64,000 nt of DNA from Helicobacter heilmannii (GTDB lineage: Bacteria; Campylobacterota; Campylobacteria; Campylobacterales; Helicobacteraceae): positions 153,496 through 217,495 of the forward strand of contig NZ_CDMK01000002.1 of the NCBI RefSeq assembly GCF_001283065.1, written 5' to 3'. Below are positions 9,040 to 17,585 of this stretch, one piece after another. The number at the start of each line of letters is the position of its first letter. Positions within the stretch are counted from its first letter, which is position 1. Both the position numbers and the translations under genes were made by a program. The notes beneath the pieces were generated by a model, which made no database searches, had not been told where the DNA came from, and was given only the letters and a program-made list of their open reading frames with translations.

Positions 9040-9878
9040 TGCGCCCCCTGCTCTTAAGCTTTGCTTCTTTCTTCTTTATCGGATGCATGGGCATGATGCC
9101 TTTTATGATGATGCCTGTCATGTCTGGACTCTCTAGCGATAATGAGGACAGTCTCAAGCAAACCCACCAAGGCTTGTTTGACGATGATGATGACGATGGC
9201 CCACCCGTGTATTACACGCGCCTAGACCCTGTCATGCTAGACACGCCTGAGGAGCAGGCCCAAAAAGAGCAAGCCAATCTAGAAAAGCAATTAGGCGGCA
9301 AGGTGAAAGAGCCTAAAAAGCCCCAAGCTGGCGAAACAAGCGGGCTCAGCTCCCAAGACATCCAAGGTACACCCATGCCAAATGGGATTGAGATTCAGCG
9401 CACGCAGGTGATGGACGAGCTTAAAAACACCCAGGAAGCCTACGCCAAAGAGCCCAAAAAGACCCAAGAGTCCTACCACACGCTGTTAAACTACTGCGCC
9501 AAAAACGCCTTGTTTAACGAGCTGGGGGCGCATTTGATCATCAAGGCGAGCGAAACCAAGCAATGCGCGCGCATGCAAAAGGCCTACTTTGTGGTGCTAA
9601 GCCAGCACTACAGCCAAATAGAGCCCATCAACCAGCCCAAAGTCGCCCTGCACGACATCATCGTGGGTTGCAACACCCAAATAGACCATCAAAAAATTTT
9701 GCAAAGCGCGTTTTTTGCTCGACTAAAGCCGGACATCACTAGCCCCAAAGACCGCTATTTGTTGCGCCACTTTACCCACGCCAAGCCCTTAAATGGCGAC
9801 AAGCTCCACGCCCTGCTAGAAGACCCCAAACTTGGCGAAAAGTTCTACCGCTGCCAATACTTCATACAGCTTAAATAG
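9039..9878 (+). CDS. putative lipoprotein downstream of mreC
   Basis: A 279-residue protein of unknown function. The N-terminus is a signal peptide ending FFFIGC, a plausible lipobox, followed by a methionine-rich MGMMPFMMMPVM stretch and an unusual run of six aspartates near residue 50. A charged Lys/Glu/Gln-rich region (about residues 70-140) precedes a C-terminal half with two cysteines spaced like a small folded domain. Its ATG overlaps the mreC stop by one base, so it is probably co-expressed with mreBC and may act in the envelope. No family is recognised. Confidence 0.75.
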   Translation: MRPLLLSFASFFFIGCMGMMPFMMMPVMSGLSSDNEDSLKQTHQGLFDDDDDDGPPVYYTRLDPVMLDTPEEQAQKEQANLEKQLGGKVKEPKKPQAGETSGLSSQDIQGTPMPNGIEIQRTQVMDELKNTQEAYAKEPKKTQESYHTLLNYCAKNALFNELGAHLIIKASETKQCARMQKAYFVVLSQHYSQIEPINQPKVALHDIIVGCNTQIDHQKILQSAFFARLKPDITSPKDRYLLRHFTHAKPLNGDKLHALLEDPKLGEKFYRCQYFIQLK

Positions 9879-10950
9879 TCAAACTCTGTTTCTTTTCACG
9901 CAGTTGCCCGCACGCGGCACTGATGTCTAGCCCCTTAGAGATACGCAGGGTGCATAAAAGCCCCTTTTGGTTTAAAAAGTCCGCAAATTGCTCGACCTTA
10001 TCCAAGTCTGGGCACTCAAACTTTAAACTTGGATTGGGGTTGTAGGGGATTAAATTCACCTTGGCCTTGAGCCCGTTTAAAAGCTTTAACAACGCCTTGG
10101 CGTGCTCGAGCCCATCGTTATAATCTTTAATCACCAAGTATTCAAACATGACCCTTTTTCGTGTATCCACAGGGAAGCGTTTAATGGCTTGGATTAGGGC
10201 TTCTAGGTTGTAGGTTTTGTTAATCGGCATGAGTTTTGAGCGCAGGGTGTCATTCACCGCGTGTAAAGAAATGGCTAATTGCACGCCTAAATCCAGTGCC
10301 CCTAAAGCGTCTATCACGGGCACAACCCCGCTTGTGGAAATGGTGATGCGCCTTGGGGAAATGTTTAGCCCATGTGGATCGCTTAAAATCCCAAGCGCCT
10401 TCACCACCTCCTTAAAATTATGCAAGGGCTCGCCCATGCCCATGAAGACCAAATTAATGCCCTTGGTGGGTTCTAAGTTATGCTCTCTTTTTAAAGTCAC
10501 CACTTGCTCTACGATTTCGCCTGCGTTTAAGTCTCTAACAAAACCTCCCCTAGCCGTGGCGCAAAACACACACCCAACCTTGCATCCAATTTGTGAGCTT
10601 AGACAAAAAGTCAGTTTCTCTTGCGCCACAATATGCCCGTTTTCATCCATCTGTGTGGGCTTCATCACCATAAACACGCTCTCAAAGCTATGCTGATCTG
10701 GGGTGAGAAATAAATACTTTTCGCTTTTATCGCTGCTGCACTCTTTAGCCCCAACGCTTAGAGTTTGCACGCAAAAATCCCTATCTAAGCACGCCCGAAA
10801 CGCCTTGGATACATTGTGCATTTGGGCTGTTGAGGTGGCGTAGTGGTGGTAAAGCCAGCTAAAGACTTGCTTAGCCACAAAGGGCTTAAAGCCCTTGGAT
10901 GCCGTGTAATCTTGCAATTCATTTAAAGAGAGATTGTAAAGAGAGGGCAT
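9871..10950 (-). CDS. rlmN: 23S rRNA/tRNA adenine-C2 methyltransferase RlmN
   Basis: Radical-SAM enzyme that methylates A2503 of 23S rRNA and A37 of some tRNAs. The 359 residues include the [4Fe-4S]/SAM motif CKVGCVFCATARGG, the GxGEPL-type segment NLVFMGMGEPLHN, RRITISTSGVVP, and the C-terminal cysteine in SAACGQL that acts in the methyl-transfer mechanism. The gene converges on the mreC-linked lipoprotein, with an eight-base overlap of the two 3' ends, and is divergent from dcd. Confidence 0.96.
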   Translation of the reverse strand: MPSLYNLSLNELQDYTASKGFKPFVAKQVFSWLYHHYATSTAQMHNVSKAFRACLDRDFCVQTLSVGAKECSSDKSEKYLFLTPDQHSFESVFMVMKPTQMDENGHIVAQEKLTFCLSSQIGCKVGCVFCATARGGFVRDLNAGEIVEQVVTLKREHNLEPTKGINLVFMGMGEPLHNFKEVVKALGILSDPHGLNISPRRITISTSGVVPVIDALGALDLGVQLAISLHAVNDTLRSKLMPINKTYNLEALIQAIKRFPVDTRKRVMFEYLVIKDYNDGLEHAKALLKLLNGLKAKVNLIPYNPNPSLKFECPDLDKVEQFADFLNQKGLLCTLRISKGLDISAACGQLREKKQSLTI

Positions 10951-11007
10951 ACATAACCTTTTTCTCTATTCTTAACAAGGCACAGCTTAAACAAGCTTAA
11001 AAGGCTG

Positions 11008-11016
11008 TGTTATAAT
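11008..11016 (+). promoter_or_regulatory. extended -10 promoter of dcd
   Basis: TGT-TATAAT, an extended -10 with a perfect hexamer. Transcription would begin near 11023, leaving a leader of only about 13 bases with the ribosome-binding site GGAGG at 11026-11030. The upstream in-frame ATG at 11015 lies inside this promoter, so it cannot be the start. Confidence 0.65.
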
Positions 11017-11035
11017 GGAGTTTTTGGAGGTTCTT

Positions 11036-11593
11036 ATGGGCTTAAAAGCGGACACTTGGATTAAAGAGATGAGCGAGCAGCACGCCATGATCACCCCCTT
11101 TTGCGAAAAGCAAGTCAGCAAGGGCACGATTAGCTATGGCTTGAGCAGTTATGGTTATGACATCCGGGTGGGCACAGAGTTTATGCTCTTTGAATGCCAA
11201 AAGGGCATTGTGGACCCTAAGCATTTTGATCCCAGCCTTGTTAGCACCCTCAATACGCCAGATTTTATCACCATCCCGCCCAACGCCTTTGCATTGGCCC
11301 ATAGCATTGAATACATCAAGATGCCCAAAGATGTGCTAGCTATCTGCTTGGGCAAAAGTACTTATGCGCGCTGTGGGATCATCGTCAATGTGACACCCTT
11401 TGAGCCGGAGTTTGAAGGGCACATCACCATTGAGATTTCTAACACCACTTCTTTGCCAGCTAAGGTCTATGCCAATGAGGGCATTGCCCAAGTGATTTTT
11501 TTGCAAGCTGATAGTGTATGCGCTACCAGTTACAAAGACAAACAGGGCAAATACCAAGGGCAACAAGGGATCACCTTGCCTAGAGTGCCTTAG
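11036..11593 (+). CDS. dcd: dCTP deaminase
   Basis: Trimeric enzyme that deaminates dCTP to dUTP for thymidylate synthesis. The 185 residues include [12 protein letters not shown], the central [14 protein letters not shown] with its conserved Ser/Arg, and [18 protein letters not shown], which holds the catalytic glutamate. ATG 11036 is preferred over the in-frame ATG 11015: it is preceded by GGAGG and starts [10 protein letters not shown] as in H. pylori. The decayed RM locus begins directly downstream. Confidence 0.95.
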   Translation: MGLKADTWIKEMSEQHAMITPFCEKQVSKGTISYGLSSYGYDIRVGTEFMLFECQKGIVDPKHFDPSLVSTLNTPDFITIPPNAFALAHSIEYIKMPKDVLAICLGKSTYARCGIIVNVTPFEPEFEGHITIEISNTTSLPAKVYANEGIAQVIFLQADSVCATSYKDKQGKYQGQQGITLPRVP

Positions 11594-11652
11594 AACTATA
11601 AGACTATGTGGGTGTAATATTTTCTTGGAGGAATCTCTTGAGGGTATTTGGA

Positions 11653-12546
11653 TTAAAAATAGCCAGATTTAAGGACATTCTCTTCGTTTAAGTCTCCATC
11701 TTGTATTTGAGAGATGATGTGATCAATAAATCTTTTAAAAACATCTATAGAATAAAGATGAGATTTTAGGTATTTTACATAGTCTGTGCGCCCGTTTTGT
11801 CGCCCCGCATAGGTGTTATACTTTTTTCTGACATTTGAGCTAATGCGCTTGGCCTTTCTTGTGATCAATATCTCATCGATGTCTGTTGTGGCGGTGTTAA
11901 TGGGTGTCATGTCCAAAAAATCGCACAGCAAATAATACTTAGCTCCCATGACCGCCCGTTTTATGTCATGCGCACTCGCAGAAGCCTCTTAAAACATGGT
12001 TTTATCAAGATTGGTCTTTAGTTCAGCAACAACATAACCCAAATGGGTGACGAGTGTTTTAGTTTCTTTGATCGCAAAGTCCTTAGAGTGCGAGGCCTTA
12101 AGATATCATGTTTTGCTGATAGAAAAATCTTGATCTTTGGTTTTAAGGCTAATGCCTCCCCCTACTTCTTGTGTGCGCAAATTTGATTGAAAAGATACTG
12201 AAGAAAAAATAGGGATTTGTGTATTGATCTCAAAAGGATAACTTCCAAATTGCATTTCAAGACACCTTTTAACAAATATGGGTAAAAACTCTTCAATCAC
12301 TGTGTTATCGAGCTTAAGTTGCCCTTTTTGGCGGTATAGAAAATCTTCATGACTATCAAAAATCACATCAACATCTATGAAAAATTTATAATCATCGAGA
12401 AGGCAAACGAGTTTACTAACCAAATCATCTAAATTTTTTCCCGATACAGAGTTTAGGTTTGCAATCCAGTTTTTATATACAGGAATTGCCCTTGAAAGCC
12501 TATCCACATCGCAAGGGGGTATTTTATTGCTGCATTGTGCTGCCAT
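11653..12546 (-). pseudogene. type II restriction endonuclease, Bpu10I-like, interrupted by two in-frame stops
   Basis: A single frame from ATG 12546 (GGGGAG upstream) to TAA 11653 would encode about 297 residues. It is broken by TGA 12106-12108 and TAA 11989-11991. Ignoring the stops, the frame reads smoothly: KTKDQDFSISKT, stop, YLKASHSKDFAI, then VVAELKTNLDKTMF, stop, EASASAHDIKRAVMGAKYY. The D...ExK arrangement (AELK) fits a PD-(D/E)xK nuclease, and the wording resembles Bpu10I-type enzymes; that family call is from memory and tentative. It lies downstream of a methyltransferase gene on the same strand. The region is A+T-rich compared with its neighbours, suggesting transfer followed by decay. 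Confidence 0.7.
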
Positions 12547-12568
12547 AATTTTCTCCCCATGGACACCA

Positions 12569-13736
12569 TTAAGCATGGAATATCTCCGATGGATTGACTT
12601 TATTGGCAGATTTGATCGCCTCCTCAAGTAAAATTTTATTCGGGTTATCTAGGTAATATTTGGAGTAAAGAGCATTGATTGCAATCTTGCGTGCCTGTGT
12701 GGTGATCAGGTCATCAGAAACTTCTAAAATTTTATTCTTTGTTAAATGGATAATGTCCTCATAGATCATTTTTCCATAACGATTTTTATACATTCTCTCT
12801 TGCCTCAGCAAAAAGGATAGCCCAAGGACTTCCAGCGCAATCCTGTGAATAAGTGCGCTATTGTAAAACGAATAACCCAAAACATTAGACTCTCTCCCAA
12901 CGACAAAAACCAATCTAGCTCCCATCTTAGAAACTCTGCAAATTTCTTTAAGAGTTAATGCCATATCTATACAATATTGAATCACTGTTAATAACCGATT
13001 ACCCCTATGCTTTCTATTCGCTCCAAACTCGCTTTTTGCTATAGTTAAAACATTGTAACCCAGCAATTCTACAGATGCTCTATAATTTTGGTGGTAATTA
13101 AACACATTGATATAAGGTGGTGAGGTTAAGACCATATCCACGCTTTCATTTTCCAAGGGCAAATGCCTTGCATCGCCATGTATTGCTTTAATAGCGCGCG
13201 TACAATGTGGAAGCTCAAGAATGATTTTTTTAAGAAAGAGCCATTTTTCATGCAAATATTTTACTAAAAAGCCATTTTTAAAAATATCCATTAAAACAAC
13301 TAATGTTGATAAAATATCTTTGATTTGCGGGTATGGATTTGTATGGATATTCTGTATTAAAATTTGAGCAAAGTGATCAAAGCGAGTCGCCTGCTCAATA
13401 ATCTCATCAATCTGCTTTAACAACACCTGTTTTTCAGATAAATTAAGTGTTGCCAGCTCATACACCTTAAGCCATGTAATAAGCCGAGGCGTTCAATTCA
13501 ACCCCAAACCCACTTATATTTTTTCGCAAACACTCATACAACACTGTGCCGGAGCCCAAAAATGGGTCTAGGACACAAAAAGTATCTTTGGCATACTTGT
13601 CTAAAATGACCTGCACAAATTGAGGAGAGAACTGACCATTCCAAGTAAATAGATTAGATCTTGTTTTGATATTGATATTTAGTATATCCTGAGAAATCTC
13701 AGTTTTATCAATCCTAATTTTTTCAAAACAAGACAT
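12569..13736 (-). pseudogene. DNA amino-methyltransferase (m4C/m6A) with a single-base frameshift
   Basis: The 5' part starts at ATG 13736 (GGAGGT upstream) and encodes DPFLGSGTVLYE, the SAM-binding motif, before stopping at TAA 13467-13469. The 3' part (12569-13465) is in the +1 frame and encodes the catalytic TSPPY motif in VLTSPPYINVFNYHQNY. Removing one T from the TT at 13469-13470 turns ATG GCT TAA GGT GTA TGA into ATG GCT AAG GTG TAT GAG and joins the halves as MAKVYELATL, giving about 388 residues. TSPPY points to N4-cytosine or N6-adenine methylation. The run is only two Ts, so this is not an obvious phase switch; sequencing error cannot be excluded. Confidence 0.75.
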
Positions 13737-13778
13737 AGACACCTCCAAACCCCGCAAACCAAATGATAACTAGCAGTT

Positions 13779-13784
13779 AGTATA
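13779..13784 (-). promoter_or_regulatory. -10 element of the decayed RM locus
   Basis: On the minus strand TATACT occurs about 43 bases before the methyltransferase ATG (13736), inside an A+T-rich stretch. There is no convincing -35 box. Confidence 0.35.
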
Positions 13785-13880
13785 ATTTCATGTTAGTATA
13801 GCTGTGCTGTTTTAGAGCATGCTTTGCATACATAAAACCCCAGTCTTTGGCTAACTAAGCCCTTTATGCGCTTTTTTCTG

Positions 13881-13886
13881 TAAAAT
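13881..13886 (+). promoter_or_regulatory. possible -10 of the oppC-like gene
   Basis: TAAAAT in the context CTGTAAAATATCC, 17 bases before the GTG start at 13904. This would leave a very short leader. Confidence 0.3.
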
Positions 13887-13903
13887 ATCCCTTTCATTAC
13901 AAA

Positions 13904-14926
13904 GTGCAAGGACGGCTTTTGGATTTACAGGCACGGCGTTGGCAGGCGTTTAAGGCAAACAAGCGGGCGTTTTATGCGCTAGTGGTGTTTGTCGTGTTGT
14001 TTGTACTCTCACTGGGGGCTGAGCTTTGGGTCAATGACAAGCCCCTATTCATCTATAAGGACCACAAAGCCTATTTTCCCATTTTTAAAGACTACCCAGA
14101 AACCACCTTTGGAGGGGATTTTTACACCAGCGCGGACTACACCGACCCTTTCGTGAAAAACCACCTGCTTAAGAATGCTTTTGTGATCTGGCCCCTCGTG
14201 CCTTACTCTTATGACACCATTATCATGGATTTAAAACAACCCGCTCCCACCTCTCCTAGTCTCAAGCACTGGCTGGGCACAGATGATCAAGCCCGCGATG
14301 TGCTGGCCAGACTGGTCTATGGTTACCGCATCTCCATTTTGTTTGGCTTGCTTTTGAGCGCGTGTAGTGTCGTGCTAGGTGTGGCAGCGGGCGCACTGCA
14401 GGGCTATTATGGCGGACTCTTGGATTTACTAGGGCAACGGCTCATAGAAATTTGGAGCGGGATTCCCACTCTGTTTTTACTCATTATTCTATCTAGTATG
14501 TTCACCCCTAGTTTTTGGTGGCTTTTGCTTTTAGTGCTCGCCTTTAGTTGGATGGGCTTAGCCCAGGTGGTGCGCACCGAGTTTTTAAGAGGGCGCAATA
14601 TGGACTATGTACGCGCGTCTTATGCGCTAGGTGTGGGCGATATTAGGGTGATCTTTTATCACATCTTGCCCAATGCCATGGTAGCCACGATTACTTACAT
14701 CCCCTTCATTATGGCAGGTAGCATTGGCTCTTTGGTGAGTTTGGATTTTCTAGGCTTTGGCATGCCAGTAGGCAGCGCGTCTTTGGGCGAATTGCTCAAC
14801 CAGGGTAAAAATAATCTCTACGCGCCCCATTTGGCCCTGGTGGGTTTTTTTGCCATTGCTCTGTTGCTCTCTATTTTGGTCTTTATTGGAGAGGGGGTGC
14901 GCGATGCCTTTAACCCAGCCAAATAA
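13904..14926 (+). CDS. peptide ABC transporter permease, OppC/YejE-like
   Basis: A 340-residue inner-membrane permease. It has an N-terminal membrane helix (about residues 21-40), a periplasmic insert of about 100 residues rich in aromatic residues, then the five-helix binding-protein-dependent core. The EAA-like loop reads YVRASYALGVGDIRVIFYHILPNA. The start is GTG 13904. The gene overlaps the following ATPase by 23 bases. H. pylori has the same permease plus fused-ATPase pair. No substrate-binding protein or OppB partner lies next to it, so the substrate (peptide, or nickel/opine-like) is not shown. Confidence 0.85.
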   Translation: MQGRLLDLQARRWQAFKANKRAFYALVVFVVLFVLSLGAELWVNDKPLFIYKDHKAYFPIFKDYPETTFGGDFYTSADYTDPFVKNHLLKNAFVIWPLVPYSYDTIIMDLKQPAPTSPSLKHWLGTDDQARDVLARLVYGYRISILFGLLLSACSVVLGVAAGALQGYYGGLLDLLGQRLIEIWSGIPTLFLLIILSSMFTPSFWWLLLLVLAFSWMGLAQVVRTEFLRGRNMDYVRASYALGVGDIRVIFYHILPNAMVATITYIPFIMAGSIGSLVSLDFLGFGMPVGSASLGELLNQGKNNLYAPHLALVGFFAIALLLSILVFIGEGVRDAFNPAK

Positions 14927-16463
14927 CCCTTTACTACGCCTTGAAAAGCTAGATGCCCGCGTGGGGGCGAACTTCTTACTCAAGGACTTGGATTTAGTCG
15001 TGGGTGTGGGGCAAAGGGTGGCATTAGTGGGCGAAAGCGGGAGTGGGAAGAGCTCACTAGCTAGCCTCATTTTGCGTCTAAGTGCACACATACAGCCCAT
15101 CAGCGGGCGCATTCTCTTTAAGGGGCAGGATTTATTACACTTGAGCCAAAAGGCTTTGCGCGCTACTAGGGGGCAACACATCGGCTACATCGCCCAGGAG
15201 CCTTTAAGTGCCCTAAACCCCTTGCATAAAATCCAAAAGCAGATTTTAGAGGCTTTATATCTGCACGCCAAGCCCAGTAAACAAGAGGCGCACGAGAGGT
15301 TAGAGGCGGTGATGGCACAAGTGGGCTTATCTATGGATTTGTGCCAAAGGTATCCTTATGAGCTCAGTGGCGGGCAGAATCAACGCGCGGCCTTAGCGAT
15401 GGCCTTAATCAACCGCCCCAAGCTGTTGATTTGCGATGAGCCCACCACCGCCCTAGACGCACAGGTGCAATTACAGATTTTAGAATTGTTAAAAACTTTA
15501 AGCGTGCAACACCAAATGGCGTTGTTGTTCATCAGCCACGATTTGGGGGCGGTGGGCCTGCTTGCCGATGCCATCTATGTCTTGCAAAAGGGGCAAATTT
15601 GCGAGCACAACACCACAAAAGAGCTCTTTAACGCCCCCAAACACCCTTACACGCAAATGCTTTTAGGAGCAAGAAAGCTAGAAAAAAAGCGCGCACCTGC
15701 CCTAGATCAGCCCACTTTGAGCGTGCAAGATTTTAGCGTGTTTTACACCAAGTCCAAATTCTTTAAGAAAGACATTTTTGAGGCGATTAAGGGCGTAAAT
15801 TTTACTTTACGCCAACAAGAGACTCTAGGCATTATCGGGCAGAGTGGGAGCGGTAAAAGCTCTTTGGCGATGGGCTTGTTGAAATTAGCCCAAAGTCAAG
15901 GCGTGCAGGTGCTCTTGGGGCAGAGTGTGGGGGGCTTAAGCCGCCAAAGTTTCAAGCCTTATCGCAAATCCTTGCAAATGGTCTTCCAAAACCCCTTTGC
16001 TTCGCTCAATCCCCGCTGGAGTGTGCAAGAGATTTTATTAGAGGCGTTTGTGGGCGCAGGGCTTAAAGCGGATTTGCAAAAAGCACAAGAGAGTTTAGAG
16101 GCGGTGGGGCTGGAGGCAAAGCATTTGCATTATTACCCCTTTGAGCTGAGCGGAGGGCAGCGCCAAAGGGTCGCCATTGCAAGGGCGATCCTCACCCGCC
16201 CGCAGGTGGTGGTGATGGACGAGCCCACTTCGGCGTTAGACAAGAGCCTACAAAAGGTCGTGCTTGCCTTGCTCTTAGAGTTGCAAGAGAGATTGCAATT
16301 AAGTTTCGTGTTTATCAGCCACGATTTAGATGTCATTGAGTGCATGTGCGATCGCGTCTTGGTCGTGCATAAGGGCGCGGTGGTGGAGAGTGGGGCGACA
16401 GCTGAGGTCTTTAGTGCCCCCAAGCACCCCTACACACAAGAGCTTTTAGAAACTAGGGTTTAA
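14904..16463 (+). CDS. double-domain peptide ABC transporter ATPase (OppD-OppF fusion)
   Basis: A 519-residue protein holding two complete ABC ATPase domains in tandem. The first has Walker A GESGSGKSS, signature LSGGQNQRAALAMAL and Walker B LLICDEPTTALD; the second has GQSGSGKSS, LSGGQRQRVAIARAI and VVVMDEPTSALD. Each domain ends with an oligopeptide-type APKHPYTQ segment. The frame is open to 14850, but ATG 14904 after GAGAGGGGG starts the domain properly (MPLTQPNNPLLRLEKL). It energises the permease encoded just upstream. Its stop codon falls within the first unit of a short tandem repeat. Confidence 0.9.
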   Translation: MPLTQPNNPLLRLEKLDARVGANFLLKDLDLVVGVGQRVALVGESGSGKSSLASLILRLSAHIQPISGRILFKGQDLLHLSQKALRATRGQHIGYIAQEPLSALNPLHKIQKQILEALYLHAKPSKQEAHERLEAVMAQVGLSMDLCQRYPYELSGGQNQRAALAMALINRPKLLICDEPTTALDAQVQLQILELLKTLSVQHQMALLFISHDLGAVGLLADAIYVLQKGQICEHNTTKELFNAPKHPYTQMLLGARKLEKKRAPALDQPTLSVQDFSVFYTKSKFFKKDIFEAIKGVNFTLRQQETLGIIGQSGSGKSSLAMGLLKLAQSQGVQVLLGQSVGGLSRQSFKPYRKSLQMVFQNPFASLNPRWSVQEILLEAFVGAGLKADLQKAQESLEAVGLEAKHLHYYPFELSGGQRQRVAIARAILTRPQVVVMDEPTSALDKSLQKVVLALLLELQERLQLSFVFISHDLDVIECMCDRVLVVHKGAVVESGATAEVFSAPKHPYTQELLETRV

Positions 16464-16482
16464 AGAGGGTTTAAAGAGGGTT
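16456..16482 (+). repeat. tandem 11-base repeat at the end of the ATPase gene
   Basis: Two perfect copies of GGGTTTAAAGA (16456-16466 and 16467-16477) and a partial third copy GGGTT (16478-16482). The first copy includes the stop codon of the preceding gene. The third runs into GGGTTGCAACCC, a 12-base palindrome. This marks the left border of the EcoRI-like RM island. Confidence 0.7.
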
Positions 16483-16586
16483 GCAACCCCCTTAAATATC
16501 TTTAAAGAGAGTATGGCTATGTTATTGGCAACAAAAAATCAGTAATCCAGCTAGATTATTAAAAGTATAATTAAGAAAAGGTGTCT

Positions 16587-17585
16587 ATGGCAATCCACAA
16601 CAAATCACACAAAAACCACGCCCTTATGGTGCTCAACAAAAAGCGTAGAGATGGAATACAAACAAACCAAACACTGAATGGTTTTTACGGAGTAGAAACA
16701 CCTATAATTTGTCTTAAAATAGTAGATTGTTGCGCATTTTTAAAGGAGATACCCAATAACTCGGTACAGCTGATTTGTATCGATCCCCCCTATAACCTTG
16801 AACTTGCGGGTTGGGACATTTATGCAAACTACATGCAATGGGCATCTAGGTGGTTAAATGAGGCATACAGAGTGTTGTCCGATACGGGAAACATGGTGAT
16901 TTTTGGCGGGACACAATTTCGGGGGGTTAAATCTGGCGACTTGATTGATATTATCCAATATGTTAGGCAACACACACAATTTCAATTAATCAATACAATC
17001 ATTTGGCATTACAAAAATGGCATGTCAGCGCACCGTTACTTTGCAAACAGACATGAGGAAGTGATATGGTTTGCAAAGACAAACAACTACTATTTTGATT
17101 TAGATGCGGTGAGAATCCCCTATACCAAAGAGCAATTACAGCTTGCCCTAAAAGACAAACGCCTCAACCCAAGCAATGTTTTAAAAGGAAAAAACCCAAC
17201 GAATGTTTGGGAAATTAAGCGGTTGAATGGCAATAGTAAAGAACGAGTGGGGCATCCAACACAAAAGCCCATCGCCATCATCGAGCGGTTTATTAAATCT
17301 CTCTCTTATCCGGGTTCGATTGTACTTGACTTTTTTGCAGGAAGTGGGACAACAGGGCGCGTCTGTATTGCTCAAAACCGCCATTGTTTGCTGTGCGATA
17401 GCGATCCTTCTTCCATTGTGTATCTTAATAAACATCTTGCTATTATGCAAGAATTAGGGCAAAGTACGGACCATACACACATGGAAAATGTTGCACATTT
17501 TTTTAGGAAAATCAAGGAGGAATCAACACGCCATGGAGGGCAAACGGCAATCCGACAGATTAACGGCACAACAAAAGGCATCTGA
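16587..17585 (+). CDS. N6-adenine DNA methyltransferase, beta class, M.RsrI-like (predicted GAATTC)
   Basis: A 332-residue amino-methyltransferase with the motif order of the beta class: catalytic DPPYN at residues 66-70 first, SAM-binding FAGSGTT at residues 250-256 last. Long stretches such as NGMSAHRYFANRHEE, KDKRLNP, NPTNVWEI and ERVGHPTQKP are of the kind found in M.RsrI, the partner of an EcoRI isoschizomer, and unlike M.EcoRI itself. It should methylate the inner adenine of GAATTC and protect the host. ATG 16587 follows AAAAGG; an upstream in-frame GTG (16581) overlaps that site. The 3' end overlaps the nuclease gene by 53 bases. A+T-rich, so probably acquired. Confidence 0.88.
   Translation: MAIHNKSHKNHALMVLNKKRRDGIQTNQTLNGFYGVETPIICLKIVDCCAFLKEIPNNSVQLICIDPPYNLELAGWDIYANYMQWASRWLNEAYRVLSDTGNMVIFGGTQFRGVKSGDLIDIIQYVRQHTQFQLINTIIWHYKNGMSAHRYFANRHEEVIWFAKTNNYYFDLDAVRIPYTKEQLQLALKDKRLNPSNVLKGKNPTNVWEIKRLNGNSKERVGHPTQKPIAIIERFIKSLSYPGSIVLDFFAGSGTTGRVCIAQNRHCLLCDSDPSSIVYLNKHLAIMQELGQSTDHTHMENVAHFFRKIKEESTRHGGQTAIRQINGTTKGI

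Noticed and set aside
11015..11035. Earlier in-frame ATG for dcd
   Set aside because: It lies inside the TATAAT promoter element, so it would not be in the transcript.
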